64,000 nucleotides of DNA, from positions 185,912-249,911 of the forward strand of contig NZ_VSFC01000012.1 of assembly GCF_008084905.1 (NCBI RefSeq), written 5' to 3'. The notes below the pieces were generated by a model. That model saw only the letters and a program-made list of their open reading frames with translations. It ran no database searches and was not told the DNA's origin. The DNA comes from Xanthomarina maritima. GTDB lineage: Bacteria; Bacteroidota; Bacteroidia; Flavobacteriales; Flavobacteriaceae. A program made the position numbers and the translations under genes. The first letter of the stretch is position 1. The number at the start of each line of letters is the position of its first letter. Below, piece after piece: positions 34,716 to 42,826 of the stretch.

Positions 34716-37642
34716 ATCAAGGCTTCTTTAAGTATGGTTATTGGATGTTTGGCAACTTTCTGTGTTCCATCTTTTATTTGATGTCTGCAGCTTGTTCCAT
34801 TTGCTGAAATAATTGTATCCTCATTAGTTTTTCTTATAGCTGGAAATAGTGTCTGTTCACCTATTTTCATACTTACTTCATAATGTTCTTTTTCATATCC
34901 AAAACTTCCTGCCATACCACAGCAACCACTTGGAATAATAGTTACGTTATAGTTTTTTGGCAAATTCAGCACGTCAAAACTTGATTTTTGATTGCTTAAT
35001 GCTTTTTGATGGCAATGCCCATGAAAGTTAATGGATTTAGTTTCTTTTGTAAATTGCTCAGGTTTGATGTTACCTAAAACTATTTCTTGTTGAATAAACT
35101 CTTCAATTAAAAAGGTGTTTTCAGCAATTCTTTTTGCTGATTCTTTATCATCTACAAGTTTTAAATATTCATCTTTAAATGTGAATATAGCAGAAGGCTC
35201 AATACCAATCAATGGTGTCTCTACTGTAATCTTATCTTTAAACACGCTAATGTTTTTATTGGCTACTTCTTTAGCTTGTTTTAACAAACCATTTGATAAA
35301 AATGCACGTCCAGATTCCTCATGATTTAAAATGATAACTTTGTAATTTAAAGTTTGTAAAAGCACTAAAGCATCTAACCCAATTTGTGTGTCCAAATAAT
35401 TGGTAAATTCATCATTAAATAAATAGATAGTCTTTATATTAATTTTATTATAATTCTGATATAAAGTAGTTTGATGTATTTTACTTAAACTTTTAATTGA
35501 AAGCAAAGGCAAAGTTCTTTTTGGAGCAATACCGAAGGATTTTTTTAACAAAGAGGTAATAATGCTATTTGAAAACATAACATTTGTGAAGCTTGGAAAC
35601 TTACTCCCTAACCTATTCAATTGATTATTGTATGCAAACAATTTTGTTCGTAGTGAAATGCCATTCTCTTTATGATATTGATATTGAAACTCGGCTTTTA
35701 GACTAGCAACATCTACACTACTTGGACATTCACTTGCACAAGCTTTACAACTTAAACATAAGTCAAATACCTCTTTTAGTTCATGGTGGTTAAATTTGTT
35801 CTTTTTTTCAGAGTTTGTTAGAAATTCTCTCAGCGCATTGGCTCTAGCTCTAGTGGTATCTTTTTCGTCTCTGGTGGCACGATAACTTGGACACATAGTA
35901 CCACCAAATTCTGGAAGTTTTCTACAATCTCCTGAACCATTACATTTTTCAGCTTCACGAAGAATACCCAAAGATTCTGTAAAATCTAAGAAGGTTTCAA
36001 TTTCAGGTTCTTTTCTATCTGTAACATAACGCAGGTTTTTATCCATTGGAAAAGTATTAACTATTTTTCCTGGATTTAAAATATTTTTAGGATCGAAAGC
36101 TGTTTTAATATGTTTCAGGATCTGATAATTAGCCTCCCCAATCATTAACGGAATAAATTCTGCTCTTACAATACCATCTCCATGTTCGCCACTCATAGAA
36201 CCCTTATATTTCTTGACAAGATGAGCCACATCTGTGGTTATTTTTCGGAACAAAACAACATCTTCTTTCTTTTTTAAATTTAAAATTGGACGCAAATGCA
36301 ATTCTCCAGCTCCAGCATGAGCATAATAAACAGCTTCTTGTTTAAAGGAAGTCATCAACTTAGTAAATTCAATAATGTAATTTGCCAAATCTGGCAATGC
36401 AACAGCTGTGTCTTCAATACAAGCTGCAGTTTTCTTATCTCCTATAATATTTCCTAGCAAACCTAATCCAGCTTTTCTTAATTCGATGGCTTTTTCAATA
36501 TCATTAGCTTTCAGTATGGGATTCGCATAGCTTAATTCTAAACTTTCTATGTCTTTAATCAGTCTATTTGCATGTAACTGAACCTCTTCTTCATTTTCTC
36601 CTTTTATTTCACACATTAAAATAGCCTGAGGATCACCTTCAATAAACTGTCTGTTCTCTTGTTGTGTTTTGTTATATTTTGTTAGATCCAGAATAGTTTT
36701 ATCCATCATTTCACAGGTATGCAAATCATGTTGCATAACAGTTTCCACAGCATTTAAACAGTCTTGTATGGTTTTAAAATGTGAAGCAATCATCAGGCTT
36801 TCTTTTGGAGGAAGTACATTTAATTGCAAGGTGATTTCTGTTGTAAAAGCTAGAGTACCTTCACTACCAGAAAGTAATTTACACATGTTGAACCTTTCGG
36901 AAGAATCAGAAAAGATTTCTGTTTTAATCAATTCGTCAATGGCATAACCTGTATTTCTTCTATGGATTTCGGGTTTTGGAAATTGCTCTAGTATCTCATT
37001 TTGAACTGATTTAGGAAGTAATTCATTATAAATCGTGTTATAAATAGTGCCTTCTAGGGTTTTTAATGTTAATTTCTGTTGAAAATCATCTTTTGTTAAA
37101 TCCCCAAAAACAACTTCAGAACTATCACTTAATATAGTTTTAAGTTCTAATACCTTATCACGAGTTACACCATATTGAATAGAAGTGGTTCCAGAGGAAT
37201 TATTACCTACCATACCTCCTATCATACATCGATTTGAAGTGGATGTATTTGGCCCAAAAAACAAGCCAAAAGGCTTTAAAAAATTGTTTAGCTCATCCCT
37301 TACTACACCTGGTTGAACGGTTACTGTTTTATCTTTTTCGTTTATATTTAGAATCTTAGTGAAATATCTGGAAACATCCACAACAATTCCTTCTCCAACA
37401 CATTGTCCAGCTAAAGAAGTTCCAGCAGTTCTAGGAATTATAGAGGTTTTATTTTTTACAGCAAATGTTATTAAATTTTTTATATCCTGTGTGGTTTTTG
37501 GAAAGGCGACAGCTTGTGGTAACTTCCTATATACCGAAGCATCAGTAGCATAGATAGCTTTTGTTAAATTATCGTAGAGTAAATCACCATCTAGCTGGTT
37601 TTTCAAGTCTTTAAAAAAGAGAGCTGTTTGCAATAATTCCAA
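34712..37642 (-). CDS. FAD-linked oxidase fused to Fe-S/CCG domains (D-2-hydroxyacid dehydrogenase type)
   Basis: The 976-residue protein joins a GlcD-like FAD domain to a GlcF-like iron-sulfur part. Residues 1-540 carry the PCMH FAD-binding fold (PRTAGTSLAGQCVGEG near 70-85; GGMVGNNSSGTTSIQYG near 142-158) and the C-terminal FAD-oxidase domain (YYAHAGAGELHLRP). A Cys cluster CLSCKACASECP holds a 4Fe-4S cluster, and the end has a cysteine-rich CCG-type motif SGCCGMAGSFGYE. It likely oxidises D-lactate or a similar 2-hydroxyacid to feed quinones. Start codon is TTG at 37642. Confidence 0.9.
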   Translation of the reverse strand: MELLQTALFFKDLKNQLDGDLLYDNLTKAIYATDASVYRKLPQAVAFPKTTQDIKNLITFAVKNKTSIIPRTAGTSLAGQCVGEGIVVDVSRYFTKILNINEKDKTVTVQPGVVRDELNNFLKPFGLFFGPNTSTSNRCMIGGMVGNNSSGTTSIQYGVTRDKVLELKTILSDSSEVVFGDLTKDDFQQKLTLKTLEGTIYNTIYNELLPKSVQNEILEQFPKPEIHRRNTGYAIDELIKTEIFSDSSERFNMCKLLSGSEGTLAFTTEITLQLNVLPPKESLMIASHFKTIQDCLNAVETVMQHDLHTCEMMDKTILDLTKYNKTQQENRQFIEGDPQAILMCEIKGENEEEVQLHANRLIKDIESLELSYANPILKANDIEKAIELRKAGLGLLGNIIGDKKTAACIEDTAVALPDLANYIIEFTKLMTSFKQEAVYYAHAGAGELHLRPILNLKKKEDVVLFRKITTDVAHLVKKYKGSMSGEHGDGIVRAEFIPLMIGEANYQILKHIKTAFDPKNILNPGKIVNTFPMDKNLRYVTDRKEPEIETFLDFTESLGILREAEKCNGSGDCRKLPEFGGTMCPSYRATRDEKDTTRARANALREFLTNSEKKNKFNHHELKEVFDLCLSCKACASECPSSVDVASLKAEFQYQYHKENGISLRTKLFAYNNQLNRLGSKFPSFTNVMFSNSIITSLLKKSFGIAPKRTLPLLSIKSLSKIHQTTLYQNYNKINIKTIYLFNDEFTNYLDTQIGLDALVLLQTLNYKVIILNHEESGRAFLSNGLLKQAKEVANKNISVFKDKITVETPLIGIEPSAIFTFKDEYLKLVDDKESAKRIAENTFLIEEFIQQEIVLGNIKPEQFTKETKSINFHGHCHQKALSNQKSSFDVLNLPKNYNVTIIPSGCCGMAGSFGYEKEHYEVSMKIGEQTLFPAIRKTNEDTIISANGTSCRHQIKDGTQKVAKHPITILKEALI

Positions 37643-37739
37643 TAAATTTTAGTTTAAAAGATAAGCATAAATTTAAGATTTGTTTATGACTTATTGTAAA
37701 ACAAAATTGTTTATTTTGAACTTAAAATTAGAAAGACTT

Positions 37740-38231
37740 ATGAAAAAAATAGCATTAATAGCATGTGCCTTTTTAGGCTTTACAACTTTTATGAACGCAC
37801 AAGAAATCTCTAAAAACGCCATCGGTTTAAGACTTGGTGATAGCGATGGTTTTGGAGCTTCTATTTCTTACCAAAGAGCCATCATGGAAACCAACCGTTT
37901 GGAATTTAATTTTGGCTGGACAGATGGTAAAAATTATGATGGTGTAAAATTAATTGGGTTATACGAATGGGTTTGGAACATTGATGGTGGATTTAATTGG
38001 TATGCAGGTCCTGGAGCAGGTTTTGCTGCTTATGACTTTGATCATCCCAATGGTAACGACCATAAAGATGGGTTTGTTATTCTAACTGGAACCGTAGGAA
38101 TTGAATATAATTTTGATTTTCCTTTGCTACTTTCCCTAGATGTTAGACCTGAACTTGGTTTTGGAGACGATGCATATGATAACAACGACTTAGACTTCGA
38201 TTTGGGGTTAGGTGTTAGATACCAATTCTAA
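37740..38231 (+). CDS. Small outer-membrane beta-barrel protein
   Basis: The ATG at 37740 gives 163 residues with a Sec signal (MKKIALIACAFLGFTTFM, cleaved after NAQ). The rest is made of amphipathic strands with aromatic ends (GASISYQRAIM, RLEFNFGWTD, GGFNWYAGPGAGFAAY) and finishes with GLGVRYQF, the C-terminal aromatic expected for BAM-inserted barrels. The longer frame from 37680 would hide the signal peptide. Function unknown. Terminator at 38261-38287. Confidence 0.82.
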   Translation: MKKIALIACAFLGFTTFMNAQEISKNAIGLRLGDSDGFGASISYQRAIMETNRLEFNFGWTDGKNYDGVKLIGLYEWVWNIDGGFNWYAGPGAGFAAYDFDHPNGNDHKDGFVILTGTVGIEYNFDFPLLLSLDVRPELGFGDDAYDNNDLDFDLGLGVRYQF

Positions 38232-38260
38232 ATAAACCAGAATTAAATAAATAAAAATTA

Positions 38261-38287
38261 AAACACCTTTTACAAGGTGTTTTTTTA
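38261..38287 (+). terminator. Rho-independent terminator after the barrel gene
   Basis: Stem aaacacctt (38261-38269) / aaggtgttt (38274-38282) followed by T's to 38286. Confidence 0.82.
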
Positions 38288-38301
38288 CATAGTTTTGTAA
38301 G

Positions 38302-39141
38302 ATGAAGCAAAAAACAATAGCCTTCATGGCAGCTGGAATGGGCTCTAGGTTTGGAGGTTTAAAGCAAGTGCATGAAGTTGTAAACAACTACGCGCTTTTA
38401 GATTTCTCTATTTATGATGCGCTTCAAGCTGGATTTAACCATCTTGTTTTTATTATTAGAGAAGAAATACTGCATGTTTTTGAAATACGTTATAAAAACT
38501 CACTCCCTAAATATGTGCAAGTTGATTTTGTTATTCAAGATACTATAGGTTTACCCGAACGAAAAAAACCATGGGGAACTGGACATGCATTACTTTCTTT
38601 AAAAAACACAATACACAGCAATTTTGCTTTAATTAATGCAGACGATTTTTATGGACGAGAAGCCTATAAGCTCATGTATAACGCTTTATATGAAAACGAC
38701 AAACATGAAAATTACTTCATTGGATATCAATTAAAGAACACTTTATCAGACTTTGGAACTGTATCAAGAGGTGTCTGTGTTTTAAATAAAGACCAAGAAC
38801 TGCTAAAAATTACAGAACATACAAACATAGATAAAGCTAACTTACAAGTGTCTTTAGAAACTATTGTATCCATGAATTTCTGGGGATTTACAACAGATAT
38901 TTTTAACATAGCAGAGTTTCTTTTTAAAACTTTTCTCGAAAAGCATAAAGATTCTGAAGCAGCAGAATTTTATATTCCTACCCTTGTTGATTTCATGTTG
39001 GAAAAAAATAAAGGAACATTCAACATGCTTAAAACCAGCACCAAATGGTTTGGGATTACTTATAAAGAAGATGAACCTATGGTAAAGAAACATCTTCAAG
39101 AGTTTATTTCTAAAGGAGAGTATCCAGTAAAATTGTGGTAA
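38302..39141 (+). CDS. Sugar-1-phosphate nucleotidyltransferase-like protein
   Basis: The 279-residue protein has the nucleotidyltransferase opening TIAFMAAGMGSRFGGLKQ (a GxGxR...K signature, residues 5-22), a later LINADDFYGREAY with the metal-binding Asp pair, and GTVSRGVCVL. It should couple a sugar 1-phosphate to a nucleotide. It ends 3 bp before a kinase of the APH fold, which suggests a kinase-plus-pyrophosphorylase salvage pair like NahK/GlmU or AmgK/MurU. Nucleotide and sugar are not decidable from sequence. A TAGTTTTG at 38290 is too close to the ATG to be a normal promoter. Confidence 0.85.
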   Translation: MKQKTIAFMAAGMGSRFGGLKQVHEVVNNYALLDFSIYDALQAGFNHLVFIIREEILHVFEIRYKNSLPKYVQVDFVIQDTIGLPERKKPWGTGHALLSLKNTIHSNFALINADDFYGREAYKLMYNALYENDKHENYFIGYQLKNTLSDFGTVSRGVCVLNKDQELLKITEHTNIDKANLQVSLETIVSMNFWGFTTDIFNIAEFLFKTFLEKHKDSEAAEFYIPTLVDFMLEKNKGTFNMLKTSTKWFGITYKEDEPMVKKHLQEFISKGEYPVKLW

Positions 39142-39144
39142 GCT

Positions 39145-40236
39145 TTGGAATATCTTAAGAACATATGCAACCAATTTCAGATAGAACAACCTGTCTTAAA
39201 AACTAATATTATAGCTTCTGGACATATTAATGATACCTATTTAATTAATTGTAGTAATGATTTAAAATATATACTTCAAAATATTAACAATCAAGTTTTT
39301 AATAATTTAAAAGATATTATTTCAAACAAAGTTTTAGTAACCAATCATTTAAAAAATGAATATGATAAAATAAGTAGCACGTATCAAACAGCAAGTTTTA
39401 TTAAATCTAAAAAAGATACTTATTACATTGAAGCATATCAAGGATTTTGGACCTTAATGGAATATATACCAAATTCTAAAACTATTGAACGAGCAGAAAA
39501 CGAAAAGCAAGTTTTCGAAGCAGGAAAATTATTCGGGAATTTTATTTCTTCTACCACTACTCTAGATACTGATTGTATTATTGAGACACTTCCTGAGTTT
39601 CATTCGGTTCCATGTCGTTTTCTTCATTTTGAAGCAGCTCTCAAAAAAGCCAGCCCAGTGAGAATGAATCATGCAAAACAGCTTATTGATTTTGTTTATA
39701 AACATAAAGAGGAGATGTTTCAGCTTTCAGAATTAAAAAATAAAAATACTTTTCCTTTAAGAGTTACTCATAACGATACTAAGATGTCTAATATTTTGTT
39801 TAATAAAGGTGATAATGGCTTAGCTATTATAGATTTAGACACAGTTATGCCTGGCATTGTGCATTTTGATTTTGGTGATTCCATTCGTTCCATTTGTTCA
39901 AATACAGTTGAAGATTCTGAAGATTTAGAACAAACCTTTATCAATATGAATTTTTACAATATTTATTGTAAAGGGTTTGCTTCTGAGACCTCTATGATGT
40001 TTACTCCAAAAGAAATAGAATATTTACCATTAGCTGTTAAAACCTTGATTTATATTATAGGTTTGCGATTTTTAACTGATTATCTGAACAACGATGTGTA
40101 TTATAAAACAGCTTATAAAACCCATAATTTGGTTCGTGCTAAAAATCAAATGAAGCTTTTACAAAGTGTTATAGAAAACTTTGATGAAGTTAAAGCAATT
40201 ACTTATTCAAATTTTAACTTAAAGAATATCTCGTAA
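39145..40236 (+). CDS. APH-fold sugar kinase (NahK/AmgK-like)
   Basis: The 363-residue protein belongs to the aminoglycoside phosphotransferase/choline kinase superfamily. The catalytic loop is VTHNDTKMSNILF (207-219: H209, D211, N216) and the metal Asp is in IIDLDTV (228-234). The N-terminal lobe has GHINDTYLI (26-34), seen in N-acetylhexosamine 1-kinases. Start is TTG at 39145, 3 bp after the nucleotidyltransferase stop. Anomeric phosphorylation of an N-acetylated hexosamine is the best guess (inference). The last 18 bp overlap the convergent GH109-like gene. Confidence 0.83.
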   Translation: MEYLKNICNQFQIEQPVLKTNIIASGHINDTYLINCSNDLKYILQNINNQVFNNLKDIISNKVLVTNHLKNEYDKISSTYQTASFIKSKKDTYYIEAYQGFWTLMEYIPNSKTIERAENEKQVFEAGKLFGNFISSTTTLDTDCIIETLPEFHSVPCRFLHFEAALKKASPVRMNHAKQLIDFVYKHKEEMFQLSELKNKNTFPLRVTHNDTKMSNILFNKGDNGLAIIDLDTVMPGIVHFDFGDSIRSICSNTVEDSEDLEQTFINMNFYNIYCKGFASETSMMFTPKEIEYLPLAVKTLIYIIGLRFLTDYLNNDVYYKTAYKTHNLVRAKNQMKLLQSVIENFDEVKAITYSNFNLKNIS

Positions 40237-41622
40237 CACTTCATTTTTTCTTGGTGTTTCCCAAGTACCACCTGTAAAATCTGGAACAACCGTTCTCGCA
40301 CTATTATTAGCAACCGATATTTCAGACAAAGGTGTAATGGCACTCCAAAGAACGCTATCGTATAAATTAATATCCAATGGTAACCCTTCGTTTAGACAAC
40401 GAATCAATCTATAAACCATCACAAAATCCATACCTCCATGACCAACAGCATTGGCATCAATTTGAGTTTTTAGTTTATACCATAATGGATGATCGTAACG
40501 CTCTCTATATTCTTTGTATTCTTCGTCTTTTAACCAGCTGTGTCCCCATTGTAACTCGTCATGTCCAACATACAATCTGGAAGAATAGCCTTCATGAGCT
40601 GCTTTAGTCCCAAATACGTTATTTAATCTAGAATAAGGTCTTCCTGTATGTGTATCGAATTGCAACATGATGGTTCTGCCCAATTTGGTTTTAATTAAAG
40701 TGGTATTCATATCGCCACAGGCAAATTGCTTTACCGGAAAATTCTCTATTTCAGCTCCAAGTTTCAAACTGTCATCTCGCGAACTCATTGAGGTTAAATA
40801 ATCGTAATTATCACCACGACCAATATCCATATAAAAACTTGTAGGACCTAATCCATGACCTGTATAAAAGTTTCCGTTTTTAGTTTCATGATGCTTGATA
40901 CGCCATTGATTTTCGTAGTAAGTATCATCCATCATATGCTTTCGCAAATCGTGAATATAAGCACCTTCAGCATGATTAATGTCTCCAAAAACACCTTGGT
41001 CAATCATATTTAACACCCAAAGTTCTTCGCCATTAAAACAGCAGTTTTCCATGTACATACAATGCTTTTGGGTACGTTCTGCCACATCTATTAGTTTCCA
41101 ACAATCTTCAAGCGTCATAGCCATGGGTTGCTCACAAGCTACATGTTTTCCTTGTTCCATGCCATACACTGACATTTCTGTATGATAATTCCAAGGAGTT
41201 GCTATTAAAATTAAATCTATATCATCTCTTTCCGCCAACTTTTTCCATTCGGTTTGGTTGCCATAATACAAATCTGCTGACTTGTTTTGAATAGTTCTAA
41301 GGTATTCGTTGTTTTTTTCAACCTTCTCTTGTCTTAAATCTGAAAGGGCTACAATTTCTGCATGATTATTTTTAATTAAATAATCGAACATCTGAATAAG
41401 CACACTACCTCTATTTCCCATGCCTATAATACCTACTCTAACTTTAGAAATTGGATCTGCTGTAAGACCAACTGCATTTCCAAGAGCTTTTTTTTGAGTT
41501 AAGAGCTTATTCAGTAGTTCTTTTTCTATAGTTTCATTTGTTTTGCCTGCAAGTAGACTTGGAGCCAATCCTAAAAATAGACCTGCTCTTGCTGTAAGAT
41601 TCAAAAAGGATTTTCTGTTCAT
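40219..41622 (-). CDS. Gfo/Idh/MocA family protein, glycoside hydrolase family 109-like
   Basis: The 467-residue protein has an N-terminal signal with Tat-like NRKSFLNL, then a Rossmann domain with GMGNRG (67-72). The middle and end match GH109 enzymes such as Elizabethkingia alpha-N-acetylgalactosaminidase: ATPWNYHTEM, ACEQPMAMTLEDCW, YTGHGLGPTSFYMDI, then DHPLWYKL, VGHGGMDFVM and SAITPLSEISVANNS. GH109 uses tightly bound NAD in a redox-assisted cleavage. Substrate is likely an alpha-linked N-acetylhexosamine, but dehydrogenase relatives with other roles exist. It fits the surrounding amino-sugar genes. Confidence 0.85.
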   Translation of the reverse strand: MNRKSFLNLTARAGLFLGLAPSLLAGKTNETIEKELLNKLLTQKKALGNAVGLTADPISKVRVGIIGMGNRGSVLIQMFDYLIKNNHAEIVALSDLRQEKVEKNNEYLRTIQNKSADLYYGNQTEWKKLAERDDIDLILIATPWNYHTEMSVYGMEQGKHVACEQPMAMTLEDCWKLIDVAERTQKHCMYMENCCFNGEELWVLNMIDQGVFGDINHAEGAYIHDLRKHMMDDTYYENQWRIKHHETKNGNFYTGHGLGPTSFYMDIGRGDNYDYLTSMSSRDDSLKLGAEIENFPVKQFACGDMNTTLIKTKLGRTIMLQFDTHTGRPYSRLNNVFGTKAAHEGYSSRLYVGHDELQWGHSWLKDEEYKEYRERYDHPLWYKLKTQIDANAVGHGGMDFVMVYRLIRCLNEGLPLDINLYDSVLWSAITPLSEISVANNSARTVVPDFTGGTWETPRKNEVLRDIL

Positions 41623-41672
41623 TTTAGAAAAGATTCAATTAGAACAGAAAGGTATAAATATATTTTTTAAAA

Positions 41673-42812
41673 TTATAGTAAGGATTTACATTTAGTTAGT
41701 GTAGCTTGATAAATTGCTTCGTATTGAGGGACTATTTTATGAATATCAAACTTCATAGCCTCCGTTTTAGCCTGCGCTTTAAATTTAGACAATGTGGTTT
41801 CTTCTTTTAAAATGGAAATAGCATTTTTACTCATATCTTCTACATCTCCAACATTACTTAGATATCCAGATACACCTTGAATATTTACTTCTGGTATACC
41901 TCCAGAATTACTAGAAATAACAGGAACACCTGAAGCCATAGCTTCTAAAGCTGCCAGACCAAAGCTTTCAGTTTCTGAAGGAAGAACAAATAAATCTGAA
42001 AAACATAATATGCGATCTATTTCGTTACTATTTCCAAAGAAAACTACTTTATCTTCTATACCTAATTCTTTGCATAATTGTTCTGCTGGTTCTTTTTCAG
42101 GCCCTTCGCCAACCATCATTAATTTAGCTGGTATTTGTTTTTGAATGTTATAAAAGATTTTAATAACATCTGGAATACGTTTTACTTTTCTAAAATTACT
42201 TATGTGTGTTATGATTTTTTCATTATCTGAAGCCATCATGGCACGTTGACAATCTGTAAAATGATTGATATGTTTACTAATATCAATAAAATTTGTAACT
42301 ACATCTATTTGATTCTTCACATTGAATAATCTAAGCGTATCATTCTTTAAGCTTTCGGAAACAGACGTCACAGCATCAGACTTATTAATACTAAAAGTAA
42401 CAGCTGTTTTATAAAATGGATGAGAACCAACTAAAGTAATATCTGTTCCATGAAGTGTGGTAACAATTGGAAGGTAAATTCCTTCTTCCTGAAGCATTTT
42501 TTTTGCCATATATGCAGCATATGCATGAGGAATCGCATAATGCACATGAAGGATTTCAATTTCATGAAGCTTAGCCATATCTACTAATTTACTTGATAAA
42601 GCTAATTCATAAGGCTGATAATGAAATAAGGGATATTCTGGTACATTAACTTCGTGAAAATGTACGTTGCTTCCTAAAAGTTCTAACCGAACAGGTTGTT
42701 TGTAAGTAATAAAATGAACTTCATGTCCTCTTTTAGACAATTCAATTCCTAACTCTGTAGCAACAACTCCACTTCCTCCAAAAGTTGGATAACATACAAT
42801 TCCTATTTTCAT
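41673..42812 (-). CDS. bshA: N-acetyl-alpha-D-glucosaminyl L-malate synthase
   Basis: The 379-residue GT4 retaining glycosyltransferase joins UDP-GlcNAc and L-malate in the first step of bacillithiol synthesis. BshA landmarks are the opening GIVCYPTFGGSGVVATELG, HVHYAIPHAYAAY (about 94-106), TTLHGTDITLVG (about 128-139), SNFRKVKRI, and the C-terminal nucleotide-sugar site with ESFGLAALEAMASGVPVI. Full length. bshB and bshC are not in the window. It lies 14 bp downstream of the NagZ-fusion gene in the same direction, so it is probably co-transcribed. Confidence 0.93.
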   Translation of the reverse strand: MKIGIVCYPTFGGSGVVATELGIELSKRGHEVHFITYKQPVRLELLGSNVHFHEVNVPEYPLFHYQPYELALSSKLVDMAKLHEIEILHVHYAIPHAYAAYMAKKMLQEEGIYLPIVTTLHGTDITLVGSHPFYKTAVTFSINKSDAVTSVSESLKNDTLRLFNVKNQIDVVTNFIDISKHINHFTDCQRAMMASDNEKIITHISNFRKVKRIPDVIKIFYNIQKQIPAKLMMVGEGPEKEPAEQLCKELGIEDKVVFFGNSNEIDRILCFSDLFVLPSETESFGLAALEAMASGVPVISSNSGGIPEVNIQGVSGYLSNVGDVEDMSKNAISILKEETTLSKFKAQAKTEAMKFDIHKIVPQYEAIYQATLTKCKSLL

Positions 42813-42826
42813 AATTAAAATTTGAA

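Noticed and set aside
38290-38297. TAGTTTTG resembling a -7 element before the nucleotidyltransferase
   Set aside because: It ends four bases before the start codon, which would put the transcript start inside or after the ATG; no alternative start fits the conserved N terminus.
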